Of a stretch of 64,000 nt of DNA, positions 44,640-56,643 are shown one piece after another. Made by a program: the position numbers and the translations under genes. The stretch comes from Ancistrus triradiatus. Its lineage: Eukaryota; Chordata; Actinopteri; Siluriformes; Loricariidae. Under the pieces are notes generated by a model. It did no database searches. It had not been told where the DNA came from and worked only from the letters and a program-made list of their open reading frames with translations. The first letter of the stretch is position 1; each line of letters opens with the position of its first letter. The stretch is taken from positions 558,001-622,000 of the forward strand of contig JAJAGP010000101.1 in assembly GCA_025084515.1 (NCBI GenBank), given 5' to 3'.

Positions 44640-45415
44640 ACAATTCAGGTGTCACATTTGATACAGATTTCTCCTTTGATGTGCACATTAGCAACAGTAC
44701 TAGATTCATGTACTTCTAGCTACATAACTATGCTAGACTTCCCCATTTTTGTTTGGGATTCAGACAGACCCCCACTTTTTACATTTAGATTTAAACATGC
44801 TAATTTACACAGGCTTTCAGTTAGTCTCTTCAGACTAGGATTGAGGGCTCTGGCCCTGGGGTCTGGAATTGTCTCTGGCCTGCCTATTCTGTTGTGCCAT
44901 TTGTCCCAGTAGGTGTGGGACTGTGCAAAGCTTAAGTCCTCTATGGTTCAGGGTTGTGTACCCTGCCAAATACTAAGGGCAGAGCTCTGGATTCCTTGTC
45001 ATGGAATTTTGTGTTGATAAGGGATACTGGGTTGCTGTCTTGATCATGAAGTTGATGACTGGGAGGGCAGGTCGCTGATATCTTGTGTGATCCCTCTTAA
45101 CTGGGTTACCTTCTGTTTTTTAGCTATGCTGTTACAGTTACCGTTGCAGGAGTGTCATGCCACATGTAGCACAACTGTGTTCTGTTGATAGACTGTATTC
45201 TTAATATCCCTACGGAAATATTCTGCCTTCTGTTCTTTGGCACCATTTCCAACCCTCACATCTATACATAGAGCCTATCAGAGGACCATATCTTTTCCTT
45301 GCCACTGTTGCCCTAGGCTTGCTTCTTTGGGGCTACAGGCCTAGATGTTGTAAAGCTGCTTTGAGACAATGCAGTATTGTAAAGAGCACTAAATGTATAA
45401 AGTTGACTTAACTTA
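44640..45415 (+). repeat. LINE-like 3' region
   Basis: Contains a decayed coding tail (TFRFKHANLHRLSVSLFRLG, 44770-44830) followed by a 3' region with TTTTCCTTGCCACTGTTGCCCTAGGCTTGC and GCTGCTTTGAGACAATGCAGTATTG, then AAAGAGCACTAAATG. The tail matches 41025-41225. This suggests a truncated non-LTR retrotransposon. Confidence 0.65.
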
Positions 45416-47453
45416 TCTTAATGTGCTAGCTCTTCCTATACCAGAAATTACAGAGGACCAGGGTGGTCCTGACCCACACATCCTGGGAAAACAAAGAGTT
45501 GTCCCCTTCACTTTATCATAAACATAACTATATCATTTTAACAATAGAATAAAATCCATTGAAAGAACTTCTTCGTTCGAACTTGTTCTGCATATTTCTC
45601 ACCCAATTGGGAATCATCTAGGCTCCATGTCTCTGGTGGCTTCAGTAATGGCAAACTCTCATTATTTGACAGATTTCTTTCAACAGATTTTTTTATTTTT
45701 AACAGAGATGCCAGATATATTGGTCAGGCGAAAGCAGCAGTCCATCATGTGATCCTTCTGTTCTCACCATATCACTGAGACTGCAAATAGGGACTCAAAT
45801 AGCCAAACTCTCAGGTTCACTGTAGAACAAATGTGTGGTGCCCATGGTTTGGCTTGTTCACCAATTTTACAGCTGAAGTACAGCCCACAGGCTTCTTAAT
45901 AAGAACAGTATACTTGACAAAGATGAAACAGAATGTATCACAGATCTTTCAAGACTGAGGAGACATTTCTGTTGTACAAAGCATTCCTGAAGACAACAAA
46001 TTCTACTGTTAAGTATACTCACTATACTATTGACTGAAGACCAAGTGTGTCACATGTGTGTCCAAACTGTGGAGCAACAGTCATATATAACCCTTTTGAC
46101 AAACTCCTACCCTTACTAACACTGTCTAGGTGCTACGCAAATGTTGTCTTACATATGCCTGTGTGGCCAGTATAGTAGTAGGCTTCAAATATGATAGGCT
46201 AATCAGAAAAATAGGTTATAACTATAAAACAATATTTGATACTAAATTTTTAAGGTTGTTTTTGTATTCCAAATGCATCATCCATAATATGCACCCTAAA
46301 GTCTTCAAGAAACAAAATATTCATTCCCTAGTGTTGTCAAGCAATTTGGTTTGTTACAAATGTCCCCCTCCCCACAAGTGAAATAAATTTTGTATATTGG
46401 TAGTACATGACTGATGGCATTAGACATACTAACCAATACACCAGTAAACAAACCTCTAGAATAATTATGAATATCAACTAATTAGCATAATATAAAAAAA
46501 ACCAACTAATTAATGCACAAAGAAACCTCAAACACCCTCTCCCTCACCACACACAGAAACACACATACACACATGCTCATTGGGGCTGATAATGGTACTC
46601 AGTCAGCAGTGCTATCACACTGTGCCACTCCAGAGGAAATACCCATGTCTTCCTGTGTTGCTATGGCAGCGGCAGTGCTGATCAGTAGTGTGTGAGTGTG
46701 TGGGGTGGGGGTATCTGGCCCTGAAATGCTCTCAACATCTTCAAACTCAGGAATACCAAATGTTGGCCCTTCCCATTATGGCAAACTCATTTGTCTTCTT
46801 ACAGCCCTATCCACGCCACTAATATGCTATAACAAATAGTGATGAGTCAAATAAAGTAGATTGTAGGTAAGTAGAGTGTGCAAAAGGATTCTTACCTCTA
46901 CCTACACCATTAGCTTTCTACTTATTTGTTTTATCCAGTGGTTAATTATGAGGGAATGGTTTTATATTGTAGCTTTAATCGCTAAAAGAAATACATTGTG
47001 CGACAATGGAGAGTGTTTGTACACACATGAGATTACAAGTGATAAGCACAATCTGGCTCATGGTACTGAGGTGAAGCTCCATCCATCTGCAGGTAAATGG
47101 CATTGGGACGAGTCAAAGACCCTTATGCCAGTATATTATATTGAAGTAACTGGGGTGTTTTGAACACACAGGATCTAGGAAAAATGGAAATATTGATCTG
47201 CACTAGCAAAGTTTGACTGTATTAAAAAAAAAATGAACACATGAAAAATCACACAAAATCACAGTAGAACAACCCAGTAGTTACAGTATTTGTTCCTTCA
47301 TTTAGTTAAGCTGTCAAAAGTATATCAGCACCACATCAGCACCACAAGCAAAAACACAGGGACCAAAGGATGCGTCTGCATCCCTCTCAGGTCGATATGC
47401 TTATTTTTGAAATGGAAATTAAAAGTTAAAGATTTTTATATATATATATATAT
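45416..47453 (-). other. gria1 intron sequence
   Basis: No exon or gene recognised. A short (TA)n run is at 47437-47453, next to the following transposon. Confidence 0.5.
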
Positions 47454-48302
47454 CCCAAACCATAATACTACCACCACCATGTTTCACAAATTCGTCCACA
47501 AAACATTCTTCCAATAACCTTCTGGCTTGTCCACGTGATCTTTAGCAAACTGCAGACGAGCAGCAATGTTCTTTTTGGAGAGCAGTGGTTTTCTCCTTGC
47601 AACCCCGCCATACACACCAATATTGTGCAGTGTTCTTCTGATGGTGGACTTATGAACATTAACATTAGCTAATGTGAGAAAGGCCTTCACTTGCTTAGAA
47701 GTTATCCTGGGGTCCTTTGTGACCTCGCCAAGTATTACACGTCTTGCTCTTGGAGTGATCTTTGTTGGTCGACCACTCCTCGGAAGGGTAACAATGGTCT
47801 TGAATTTCCTCCATTTGTACACAATCTGTCTGACTGTGGATTGGTGGAGTCCAAACTCTTTAGAGATGGTTTTGTAACCTTTTCCAGCCTGATGAGCATC
47901 AACAACTATTTTTCTGAGGTCCTGGGAAATCTCCTTTGTTCATGCCGTGATACACTTCCACAAACGTGTATTGTGAAGAGCAGACTTTGATAGATCCCTG
48001 TTCTTTAAATAAAACAGGGTGCCCACTCACACCTGATTGTCATCTCATTGAAAACACCTGATTCTAATTTCACCTTCAAATTAACTGCTAATCCTAGAGG
48101 TTCACATACCTTTGCCACTCACTAATATGTAATATTGGATCATTTTCCTCAATAAATAAATTACAAGAATAACATTTTGCTCTCATTTGTTTAACTGGAT
48201 TGTCTTCATCTACTTTTAGTACTGGTGTGAAAGTCTGATGATGTTTTTTTATGCAGAACTATAGAACATTCTAAAGGGTTCACAAACTTTCAAGCACCAC
48301 TG
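47454..48302 (-). mobile_element. Tc1-like family A, copy 3 (3' truncated)
   Basis: Right end is the family A repeat ending CACCACTG at 48302, followed by TA. The left side stops inside the transposase at the (TA)n tract. A second, diverged copy of the terminal 50 bases follows at 48305-48356. Confidence 0.88.
47484..47951 (-). pseudogene. Tc1-like transposase, family A, truncated
   Basis: The start codon is ACG in place of ATG. A long intact stretch (47484-47822) reads KFKTIVTLPRSGRPTKITPR, then VARRKPLLSKKNIAARLQFA and KPEGYWKNVLWT. After that a deletion joins the metal-binding segment GGGSIMVW. The catalytic residues are lost. Confidence 0.85.
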
Positions 48303-48304
48303 TA

Positions 48305-48356
48305 TGCAGAAATACAGATATTTCTAAAAGGTTTACAAACTTTCAAACACCATTGT
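48305..48356 (-). repeat. Extra family A terminal repeat fragment
   Basis: ATGCAGAAATACAGATATTTCTAAAAGG then CACAAACTT-like CAAACTTTCAAACACCATTG followed by TA: a diverged duplicate of the end of copy 3. Confidence 0.75.
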
Positions 48357-48484
48357 ACATGTGACTCTTTTCAGAGACTGTGTACATGATGATAAAAGTT
48401 GTTGTTTTCTTGAACATTGCTTTATGAACATATATGCGTTACTCTTTTACTTACAGTGACATAAGAGATTTGTTTGTCCATACT

Positions 48485-48665
48485 CCAATGACTATGGGGC
48501 TAGGGCACTTCCTTCAAAATTATGATGCAGCATTGCAGCACCTCCAGATATCCCAGCTCCACATGTCTGCATGGGTTTTACACTGGGCATTCTGGTTTCC
48601 TTCCACAGTCCAAAAACATGCTATGGTTAACTGGTCGCTCTAATTTGCCCACAGTGTGAGTGTGT
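48485..48665 (+). repeat. Diverged SINE-like fragment
   Basis: CAGCATTGCAGCACCTCCAG, GTCTGCATGGGTTTTACACTGGGCATTCTGGTTTCCTTCCACAGTCCAAAAACATG, in the order of the fish SINE core. Confidence 0.55.
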
Positions 48666-48827
48666 TTGACTATATCATGACAAACACCATAGCCATTGAT
48701 GCTGATCTGATGTTAAATAAAAACATAACATCACATGAATGATCTGTATACAATATGTGGATGATCTGAATAAGCCATGACACACAGTATATTTGATCTG
48801 TGTAATTATGTTCAGTCATAGCCAATA

Positions 48828-49836
48828 CAGTGGTGCTTGAAAGCTTGTGGAAGTGTATGATGGCACAAACAAAGGAGATTTCTGAGGACCTCAGAAAAAG
48901 AGTTGTTGATGCTCATCAGGCTGGAAAAGGTTACAAAACCAACTCTATAGAGCTTGGACTCCACCAATCCACAGTCAGACAGATTGTGTACAAATGGAGG
49001 AAATTCAAGACCATTTTTACCCTCCCCAGGAGTGGTCGACCAACAAAGATCACTTCAAGAGCAAGGTGTGTAATAGTTGGTGAGGTCACAAAGGACCCAG
49101 GGTAACTTCTAAGCAACTGAAGGCCTCTCTCACATTGGACCTTATCCCATCTGTGAAACATGGTGGTGGTGGTAGTATCATGGTTTGGGACTGTTTTGCT
49201 GCATCTGGGCCAGGACGGCTTGCCATCATTGATGGAACAATGAATTCTGAATTATATCAGAGAATTCTAAAGGAAAATGTCAGGACATCTGTCCATGAAC
49301 TGAATCTCAAGAGAAGGTGGGTCATTGGGTCATGCAGCAAGACATCGACTCTAAGCACACAAGCCGTTCTACCAAAGAATGGTTAAAGAAGAATAAAGTT
49401 AATGTTTTGGAATGGCCAAGTCAAAGTCCTGACCTTAATCCAATCAAAATGTTGTGGAAGGACCTTGAAGCGAGCAGTAAATGTGAGGAAAAACTCACCA
49501 ACATCCAGAGCTGAAGCTTTTCTGTACAGAGGAATGGGCTAAAATTCCTCCAAGCCGGTGTGCAGGACTGATCAATAGTTACAGGAAACGTTTAGTTGCA
49601 GTTATTGCTGCACAGGGGGGTCACACCAGATACTGAAAGCAAAGGTTCACATACTTTTGCCACTGACCAATATGTAATATGGGATCACTTTCTCAATAAA
49701 TAACTGACCAAGTACAATATTTTTGCATCACTTGTTTAACTGGGTTCTCTTTATATACTTTTAGGACTTGTTTAGGTCATATTTTTGCAGAAATATAGAA
49801 AATTCTAAAGGGTTCACAAACTTTCAAGCACTACTA
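48828..49836 (+). mobile_element. Tc1-like family A, copy 4 (internally deleted)
   Basis: TA-flanked, about 1009 bp. Left end CAGTGGTGCTTGAAAG is joined directly to CTTGTGGAAGTGTATG just upstream of the transposase start, so almost the entire left inverted repeat is deleted. A second deletion removes the middle of the transposase near 49137. Confidence 0.88.
48860..49636 (+). pseudogene. Tc1-like transposase, family A, internally deleted
   Basis: Starts MAQTKEISEDLRKRVVDAHQ and reads well through the helix-turn-helix region to GRPTKITSRARCVIVGEVTK. It then jumps by deletion to LIPSVKHGGGGSIMVWDCFA and IDGTMNSELYQRILKENVRT. A short insertion near 49325 shifts the frame before QQDIDSKHTSRSTKEWLKKN and PSQSPDLNPIKMLWKDLE. 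The first catalytic Asp region is missing; the normal Asp in DND is retained as D but Asn is Ile. Confidence 0.88.
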
Positions 49837-50755
49837 TATGTGTCAGTAGTATAAGTTAGATTAGATTAAATTTGATCTGTACCTATCCAACATGTTTGGC
49901 AGTATTGGTCTGATCACCAGTACTTAATTGGTGCCAGTAATTATTGTGTACATCTTTCGACGGCATAGCAATGTTCTCAAAATATCCATGAGTAGGACTC
50001 AAAAAGTGTCCACTGAAAATACTTTTAAGAGCACCACTTTAGTAATGGAATGTAAATATGTATGTATGTAATGTATGTGTATGTAAATAAACACAGAGGA
50101 GCTGCTGCAGAAAATTGTGCACAGTGTGCATTGTGAAATCCCTAGTTTTGTACTCATTATTTGAAGTGCACAATTAGCTTATAACTAACTATGAATGAAT
50201 ACAGTAATTTGCATGTTATATAGACCTTTTTCATGTTGAAAAGCACAAAAATGACACTCATTAATTCTTCTACAATCTGTAAAATCTGTTTTGTAAAGTT
50301 GCAAAGATACCACTTGATAACACTGATGTATTTTGGGTAATAGAGTACGTGTGCCCTTTCCTACACCACATACCTATAGGTTTGACCTATGAGAGGGACT
50401 CCAGCATAATGGATTTTTGCAGTATGGATGGGGACACTGCCAGATGTGGATGGGGAAATGTCATCTTCATGCAGATAAATAGACTTTTTCACTAGACTCT
50501 TTACCATAACGTTTCATTTTGGGCTGTTGCACAATACTGTATACTGGAGATAGGTCTGTCCTGATTCACTCTGAAGCATCCTATGTGTCAGCCTTGTAAC
50601 CCTGCAAACCTTTGGCTATGGGGTATGGAATTAGTGCTAAGCAGCTTATGCAGTCACTGTCTGTACTGCTTGAGGATGCAGATATAAAATGACTTCTGTA
50701 AAGTCAGCCTTCTTAAGTGCAATCACAATGACTTCAGGAATTTGAGCACAGCATA
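49837..50755 (-). other. gria1 intron sequence
   Basis: Nothing recognised. Confidence 0.5.
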
Positions 50756-51433
50756 CAGTGGTGCTTGAAAGTTTGTGAACCCTTTAGAATTTTCTATATT
50801 TCTGCATAAAAATGAATTAAAACATCATCAGATTTTCACACAAGTCCTAAAAGTAGATAAAGAGAACCCAGTTAAACAAATGAGACAAAAATATTATACC
50901 TGGTCATTTATTTATTGAGGAAAATGATCCAATAATACATATTAGTGAGTGGCAAAAGTATTTGAACCTCTAGAATTAGCAGTTAATTTGAAGGTGAAAT
51001 TTAGAGTCAGGTGTTTTCAATCAATGGGATGACAATCAGGTGTGAGTGGAAACCCTGTTTTATTTAAAGAAGAGGGATCTATCAAAGTCTGCTCTTCACA
51101 ACACATGCTTGTGGAAGTGTATGATGGCACAAACAAAGGAGATTCTAAAAACCAACTCTAAAGAGTTTGGACACCACCAATCCAAAGTCAGACAGATTGT
51201 GTACAAATGGAGGAAATTCAAAACCATTTTTACCCTCCCCAGGAGTGGTCGAGCAACAAAGATCACTTCAAGAGCAAGGTGTGCAATAGTTGGCGAGGTC
51301 ACAAAGGACCTAGGGTAACTTCTAAGCAACTGAAGGCCTCTCTCTCATTTGTTTAACTGGGTTCCCTTTTAGGTCATAATTATACAGAAATATAGAAAAT
51401 TCTATAGGGTTCACAAACTTTCAAGCACCACTG
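50756..51433 (+). mobile_element. Tc1-like family A, copy 5 (short non-autonomous derivative)
   Basis: 678 bp, TA-flanked, with family A ends. The left inverted repeat is full (about 210 bp); the right one is shortened. The interior keeps only the N-terminal transposase segment. Confidence 0.88.
51124..51330 (+). pseudogene. Tc1-like transposase N-terminal remnant
   Basis: MAQTKEILKTNSKEFGHHQS then KVRQIVYKWRKFKTIFTLPR and TSRARCAIVGEVTKDLG, then stop. A deletion removes residues between the start and the helix-turn-helix, and everything after the linker is gone. Confidence 0.8.
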
Positions 51434-52933
51434 TACATTCTTTTCGAAGCTGGTTGTTAAACATATTTGTTTAGCCATCTTAGCAGTACATCAGCAATAG
51501 TGAGTGAGGGTATTAAGTCACATCGGTGAAGGGCGGCTGATAATTGGTTGAATTATATTAATTCACAAATCAACAAATGTCATTTTATCTTTAGATTTGT
51601 AAGTTACTTGTAAAATAATTGTGTTCCTTTAAACACAAGCATTTTGGCAATGATTCTCTGCTAATGTTCATTCCAGAAAAATGTATCCAGAATAAATTTG
51701 TCATTTTATTTGACATACGGGGACAAATGTACATATTTTTAAAAGAAGTCTGGACACCAGGACATGAAATACGGGATTGTCCCAGGAAAAAGAGGACATC
51801 TAGTCACTCTAGTGATGTATGTCTCATAAAAAGCTCATAGTGCATGTATTTTTACGTATTTGAAATTATTTCATGTACCTACTGTGAGCTGGCAGGCTGA
51901 TTGTGAGGCTGTTGTGTTAGCCTTCCCGCCACACTGAGCAGTAAATAGTAATTGTCAGGGCTGGTAATTTTGTCTCTGACAATGGCTGTTAAGAAAGATC
52001 TGCATTATGAGCAAACTTACTGTCTCCGATGTTGAATTTTTGTCCACCCCAAACACTAAAGCAATTAAGAACTAAAAGCCTTGCTTCAAATATAATGCCT
52101 TAGACTTTCTGGAAAACATGAGGATGTTACACTTTTCATGTGGTAGCATTCAAATAATTTGAAACAGCAATGACTCGATTAATTATTTTAATTTCTTGGT
52201 TATTAGTATAATACAACATTAAGCAAAATATGAGTAAATTCCAGAAATATCAGCTGACTATATGAGTGAGGGTGAAAAAATCCATAATTCATGCCTTAAT
52301 TATTTTGACTGCTGAGCTGTAAAATTTTTGCTCAGGTAGCGATGTGTGCATTATAAGTGTCAACCGTGATTTATTTTTACAACGAACAGTGCTAAGCAGT
52401 CTGTGCATGCAGATGCTTTGAGAGAAAATAGAAGACATACAAACAAGCAAAGCAAATAATCAGATCCTGCATATTAAAAGCTAATAAGTTTCAACACTGC
52501 CTTAGGTTTTGGCAGCTGTGTGTATTGTGACGTGCCACAGTGAGCAGATAAAAAAATCCTTGTCCCAACAGAGCTATCGTGTGTAACAGCCATGTAATGG
52601 AAAGGAAAAATGCTGCACTGACAGCTCATGGTTCAATGGCTCTACAAGAGGAAAGACTGGCAGAGTATGGAGGGAAGATGGTGTTGGTGATGGGGGAGGG
52701 CAATTGGAAAGGGCAGACCCCTGGAAATTGTACAACATAAGTTGGAGCTGATGAGAATGATATTGTAGACAGAAGATTAACCAGTGAAATATACACAGGC
52801 AGGGGTGGAGCTTACATTTTTAGTTCAGTGCCTATAGAAAACAATCATATACCTTTTAAATATTTCCATTTTTGTCTTACAACCTGAAAACAAAACCCAT
52901 TAAAAGCATAATTTATAATTTTTTTGTTAAAAG
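51434..52933 (-). other. gria1 intron sequence
   Basis: No gene. A short segment at about 52855-52920 (CCATTTTTGTCTTACAACCTGAAAACAAA) looks like a Tc1-type terminal remnant. Confidence 0.5.
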
Positions 52934-53343
52934 TGTAGCGCCGATGATTCACTGACCTATTTATTTTGGGATATTTCTGTGTCTGTGTGCCTTGTTTTCT
53001 GTGTGTGTGTGTGTGTATGATATTTAGAAATAAAAAGCTCATAGTGAATATATTTTTGTGTGTTTCATGTGTTAAAGTGCAAAAATGCATGATAATTAGC
53101 ATTAAGTGTGTGCTTGCTATTGCCTGAATGAGTGATGTGTAAGCTACTGTATTGGTGATTGCTGTGTAAATCTGTAACCTGAGTGGGCTGAGCTGTATCT
53201 CAGTGGCATTCCATCCACACAGACTGGTATATAGCCCTATGAGGGCTGGTAATTTGGTCTGTGTTTATATGAGCTGTGAATAAAATACACTAAGAGCAAA
53301 TTTTGCCTTGCTTGAGGCCTCTGCTTCTTCCAAACCATATACA
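52934..53343 (+). repeat. Probable 5' LTR of gypsy element 2
   Basis: 410 bp from TGTAGCGCCGATG to CCATATACA (TG to CA). The following GTGGTGTTAGAAGCGAAA resembles a retroelement primer binding site. Confidence 0.6.
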
Positions 53344-53369
53344 GTGGTGTTAGAAGCGAAATCATGATC

Positions 53370-55080
53370 AACCACCATTGATCAAAGACCTCAAGCAGCA
53401 GATCCAAGAGGAACAATTTTGGGTCCAATGGTGCGAAGATCTCCTCCAGCAGCCAGGTACCGAGCATCATGCCTGCCTGGACCTTCTGGATGGAGCCAGC
53501 CAGCAATGTTGTGCTTAGATAGCAAAGCCGGCCGACGCTGCTGCCAATGCTCATTACATTGCTGAGGTGCGAGCAGCGCAAGGCAGCAAGTCTCCCTCAT
53601 GGTAGCAAGGTGCGTGGGTATGGCTGCCGTGGTACTTATTGTGGGGCTGACCTTCTGTTGAGTGCACCTATGGATACTGGACAGGAAGATCTACATTTGC
53701 AAGTAGTGGATACCGCCAGAACCTCATTGCATGGTGCACCCAGTGGTCCATGCCACAGATGCTTCTGATCTTATTTCATGTGATTGTTGCATTGTTTACC
53801 TGGACGATTTACTGATTTATGCTTCTGTATAAGGATATCTCCTTGAGTCTGTGTTTTTTGATATTTGTGATGCCGAACTGAAACTCCATCTCAATAAGTG
53901 CTGCAGAACAAGGTGACTTTCTTGGGGCACATCATCAGTAGGGAGGATCTGTCCGATGTCAGGCAGTTTCAAAGCCTTCTGGGTTTGCCTTTTTACCGAT
54001 ACTTCATTAAAGGTTTCGCAGACAGTGCCACTGCACTGAACCAGTTTATGGCTTAAGTGGTCTGATGAGTCAAATGAGGCGTTTCAGTGTTTCCATGTCG
54101 CTCTGACCGCAGCGCTGGTTCCCACTCTTCCCATCCCTAGTTACTGTTTATTGTGGACACCAATGGCAATAACTTCGGCATCAGTGTCATGTTGTCCCAA
54201 GTCCAGGATGTGTAATCGCCTGTTACGGCTAGTGCCTGTTAAAGCCCAAATACAATTACTGTGTTACACACCATGAGTTACTCTCGTTTATGGTGGGACT
54301 TGAAGGGGCAGAGTGCCTGGTGGATTGTAGCACTGAAGGCTTTTCAGTTCACAATCGAGCATTGTGCTGGAAAAGAACACGCAAATGATTATACTGTCTC
54401 TTAGCAGCTGTGCACGGAGATGCCAACACTGTGAGCATGCAGAATCAGCAGATGGTCAGGAGGAGGTATGTGACATTGCGTTTGTTGCAGATGATAGTGC
54501 TCAACGTGATGGCTTGTCCAGCTCCGATTGGTTAGATGCAGGATGTAGGCCAGATTGATTGGATGTGATGCCTCGTGGTCCTGCCATGAAGGTTTACAGT
54601 TTACAATGCTAAATCCTCAGTGGAATGGTTAGCCATTGGAGTCTATGGTGTTGCTGGCTTATTGGGGTGCAGTCCAATAGAACACTGGATTCACGCCGAC
54701 CCGACTGATGTTCGGGCCTGAGCTTACACACCCCCATGGAGCTCTCTTCTGGGGTTCCACTGGTCAAAGAAGTGAATGGTGGTTCTTTCTGTTCTTCACC
54801 TGTGTTCCCATATGGTTGTCTAGCATGAGATGGACAGGGAACGTCAGCATGGCGAGGGCATGCCAGAAGTGTGCACATAATAAGCCACTGCAAGTTGGGG
54901 TACAAGTGTGGTTATTTAACCCACGACAGCTCAAAAGACAGTGCCCCAAGCTGCAGTTGGACTGTGTACGCCCCGTTCGTCTTGCTCCGCACTGGCCCTT
55001 CGAGATTGGTACTTACACAGAAGCTGCTGTAGCTGAAGAGAGTTAGGGCATGCTCCTTGTTACTCGGCCGATTACCAATG
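53370..55080 (+). pseudogene. gypsy-like gag-pol remnant
   Basis: A gag-like start (KDLKQQIQEEQFWVQWCEDL, about 53388-53447) is followed by reverse transcriptase with CIVYLDDLLIYAS (53788-53826; YLDD catalytic motif at 53797-53808) and VTFLGHIISREDL. RNase H follows: FIVDTNGNNFGISVMLSQVQ near 54148-54207. An integrase-like RACQKCAHNKP segment lies near 54865. Frames shift many times and internal parts are missing. Family assignment within Ty3/gypsy is by motif order only. Confidence 0.8.
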
Positions 55081-55200
55081 CTGACTAACGCGCAAGTTCT
55101 GGAGAAGATGTGTGGTAGTCGGTTTTCATTTAGTTTTATGTTTGTGTGTGACAATCGTGTCAAATCTGGTTTGGGGGTGCCGTTATCAGGGAAAGCTTTA

Positions 55201-55935
55201 ATAAAAGGGCTGGAAATATTATCAGCCCCCTAATTATCTCTAATAATCTTTGTATACAGGGGTGGAATGGTACACAAAAGTCACAGCTCTTTAAATACCT
55301 CAGGTTCTTTATGTTTTCAGTAAAGTGAAAAAATACATTTATTTTATTATGAATTTAACTTGAAACATATAAACTTGTACAAACTTGTAAACAGTGGCAC
55401 ACTGGCCATACTTTCCTGTACCATTCACATGCCTACATCTAGCTTGTACTTGTTTATAAATGGATGGAATGCCAGCTGAAATACAAGCAAGAGGGAATGT
55501 TGTACCAGGTCTCAATTACTTTCATATCTTTAAATTCTGATTTATATACAACAGAGTATGACTGCAGATCCAACTTGATAAAACGCCTATGGCAGTCCTT
55601 ATTGTTTTTGCATATTCTGAATTAGCAAAGGGAAGTTGCTTAAATTGCACTCCACTCTGCACTCCACTCTGTTTTTTTCTTTCTAGAGGTGATATTCATA
55701 TTTGGATGAATGCATCACAAATTAGTAATCACGTTTCATGTACTGCCAGCATGTCCGATTTCAGATGAACAAGCCTGACATGCTGCATCTTATCTACTTG
55801 CTTATGCCCATTGCTACTGTATGAAATCTTTGGCTTTGTGGTCACCATACTTATGATACTTTATACGTGAACATTTGCTAATTAAGTTACTAAGTTACAG
55901 CTCTGTTGGAGAAGAACATGACGTTTTAATTGTAG
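55201..55935 (-). other. gria1 intron sequence
   Basis: Nothing recognised. Confidence 0.5.
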
Positions 55936-56643
55936 TTCTGGTATTTAATGATATGGGGCTGTGTCAGTACCCTAGGCAAAGGTAATTCACACTTTTGTGA
56001 TGTCAGCATTAATGTAGAAAAGTACACTGAGATATTAGAGCAACATTCTGCCTACAAGATGACATCTTGATGATCTTAGAGCAACATAAGCTGCCTTCAA
56101 GATGAAATCTTTTCCAGGAATGTCCATGCTTTTATCAACAAGACAGTGCAAAACCACATGCTGCACACATTACAAAGGCATGTCTGTGGAAGAAGAGGGT
56201 GTGAGTACTGCCCTGCCTGTAGTCTTAACCTGTCCCAAATAGAGAATGTGTGGAGAAATTTGAAACAAAATGCAACAACACAACCCCATATACTGTTGCA
56301 CACCTTAAAATGTGTTTGTAGGAGAATAAGACAAAATATCACCTGAAACACTTCATTGCTTGGTATCCTCAGTGCCAAAATGTCTTTTAAGTGTTGTGAG
56401 AAGGAATGGCAACATTACAAAGTGGCAAATGCTTTATAGTCTCAACTTTTTGTGGAATGTGTTACAGGCCTGAAATGCAGGAATGGATGTTTATTAACAA
56501 ATGAAATGAAGTTGACCAGACAAAACATGAAATATCTTGGGTTCATACTATCTGCAATGACATAAAAGTCAAAATTAATGTAATAAGCAATGTTTGTTTA
56601 TTTGCATTGTCAATACTGTCCCAACTTTATCTGATTAGGGGTT
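55936..56643 (+). mobile_element. Tc1/mariner-like family D, copy 2 (5' truncated)
   Basis: Right end CCCAACTTTATCTGATTAGGGG matches the family D terminus. The left part is missing. Interior bases match copy 1 (GGGGCTGTGTCAGTACCCTAGGCAAAGGTAATTCACACTTTTGTGATG). A short direct repeat (about 56035-56100) contains CTGCCTACAAGATGACATCTTGATG and CTGCCTTCAAGATGAAATCTT. Confidence 0.8.
55960..56346 (+). pseudogene. Family D transposase C-terminal fragment
   Basis: Includes MQNHMLHTLQRHVCGRRGCE, then LNLSQIENVWRNLKQNATTQ and HTLKCVCRRIRQNIT: the region around the last acidic residue of the DDE triad. Upstream frames are interrupted. Confidence 0.7.

Larger units (their letters stand above)
52934..55200 (+). 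mobile_element. Ty3/gypsy-like element 2, decayed
   Basis: Begins with a probable 5' LTR (52934-53343) and primer binding site, then gag and pol remnants in plus orientation. No 3' LTR was found, so the right edge is approximate. Located in the 21.5 kb gria1 intron, opposite to the gene. Confidence 0.75.
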
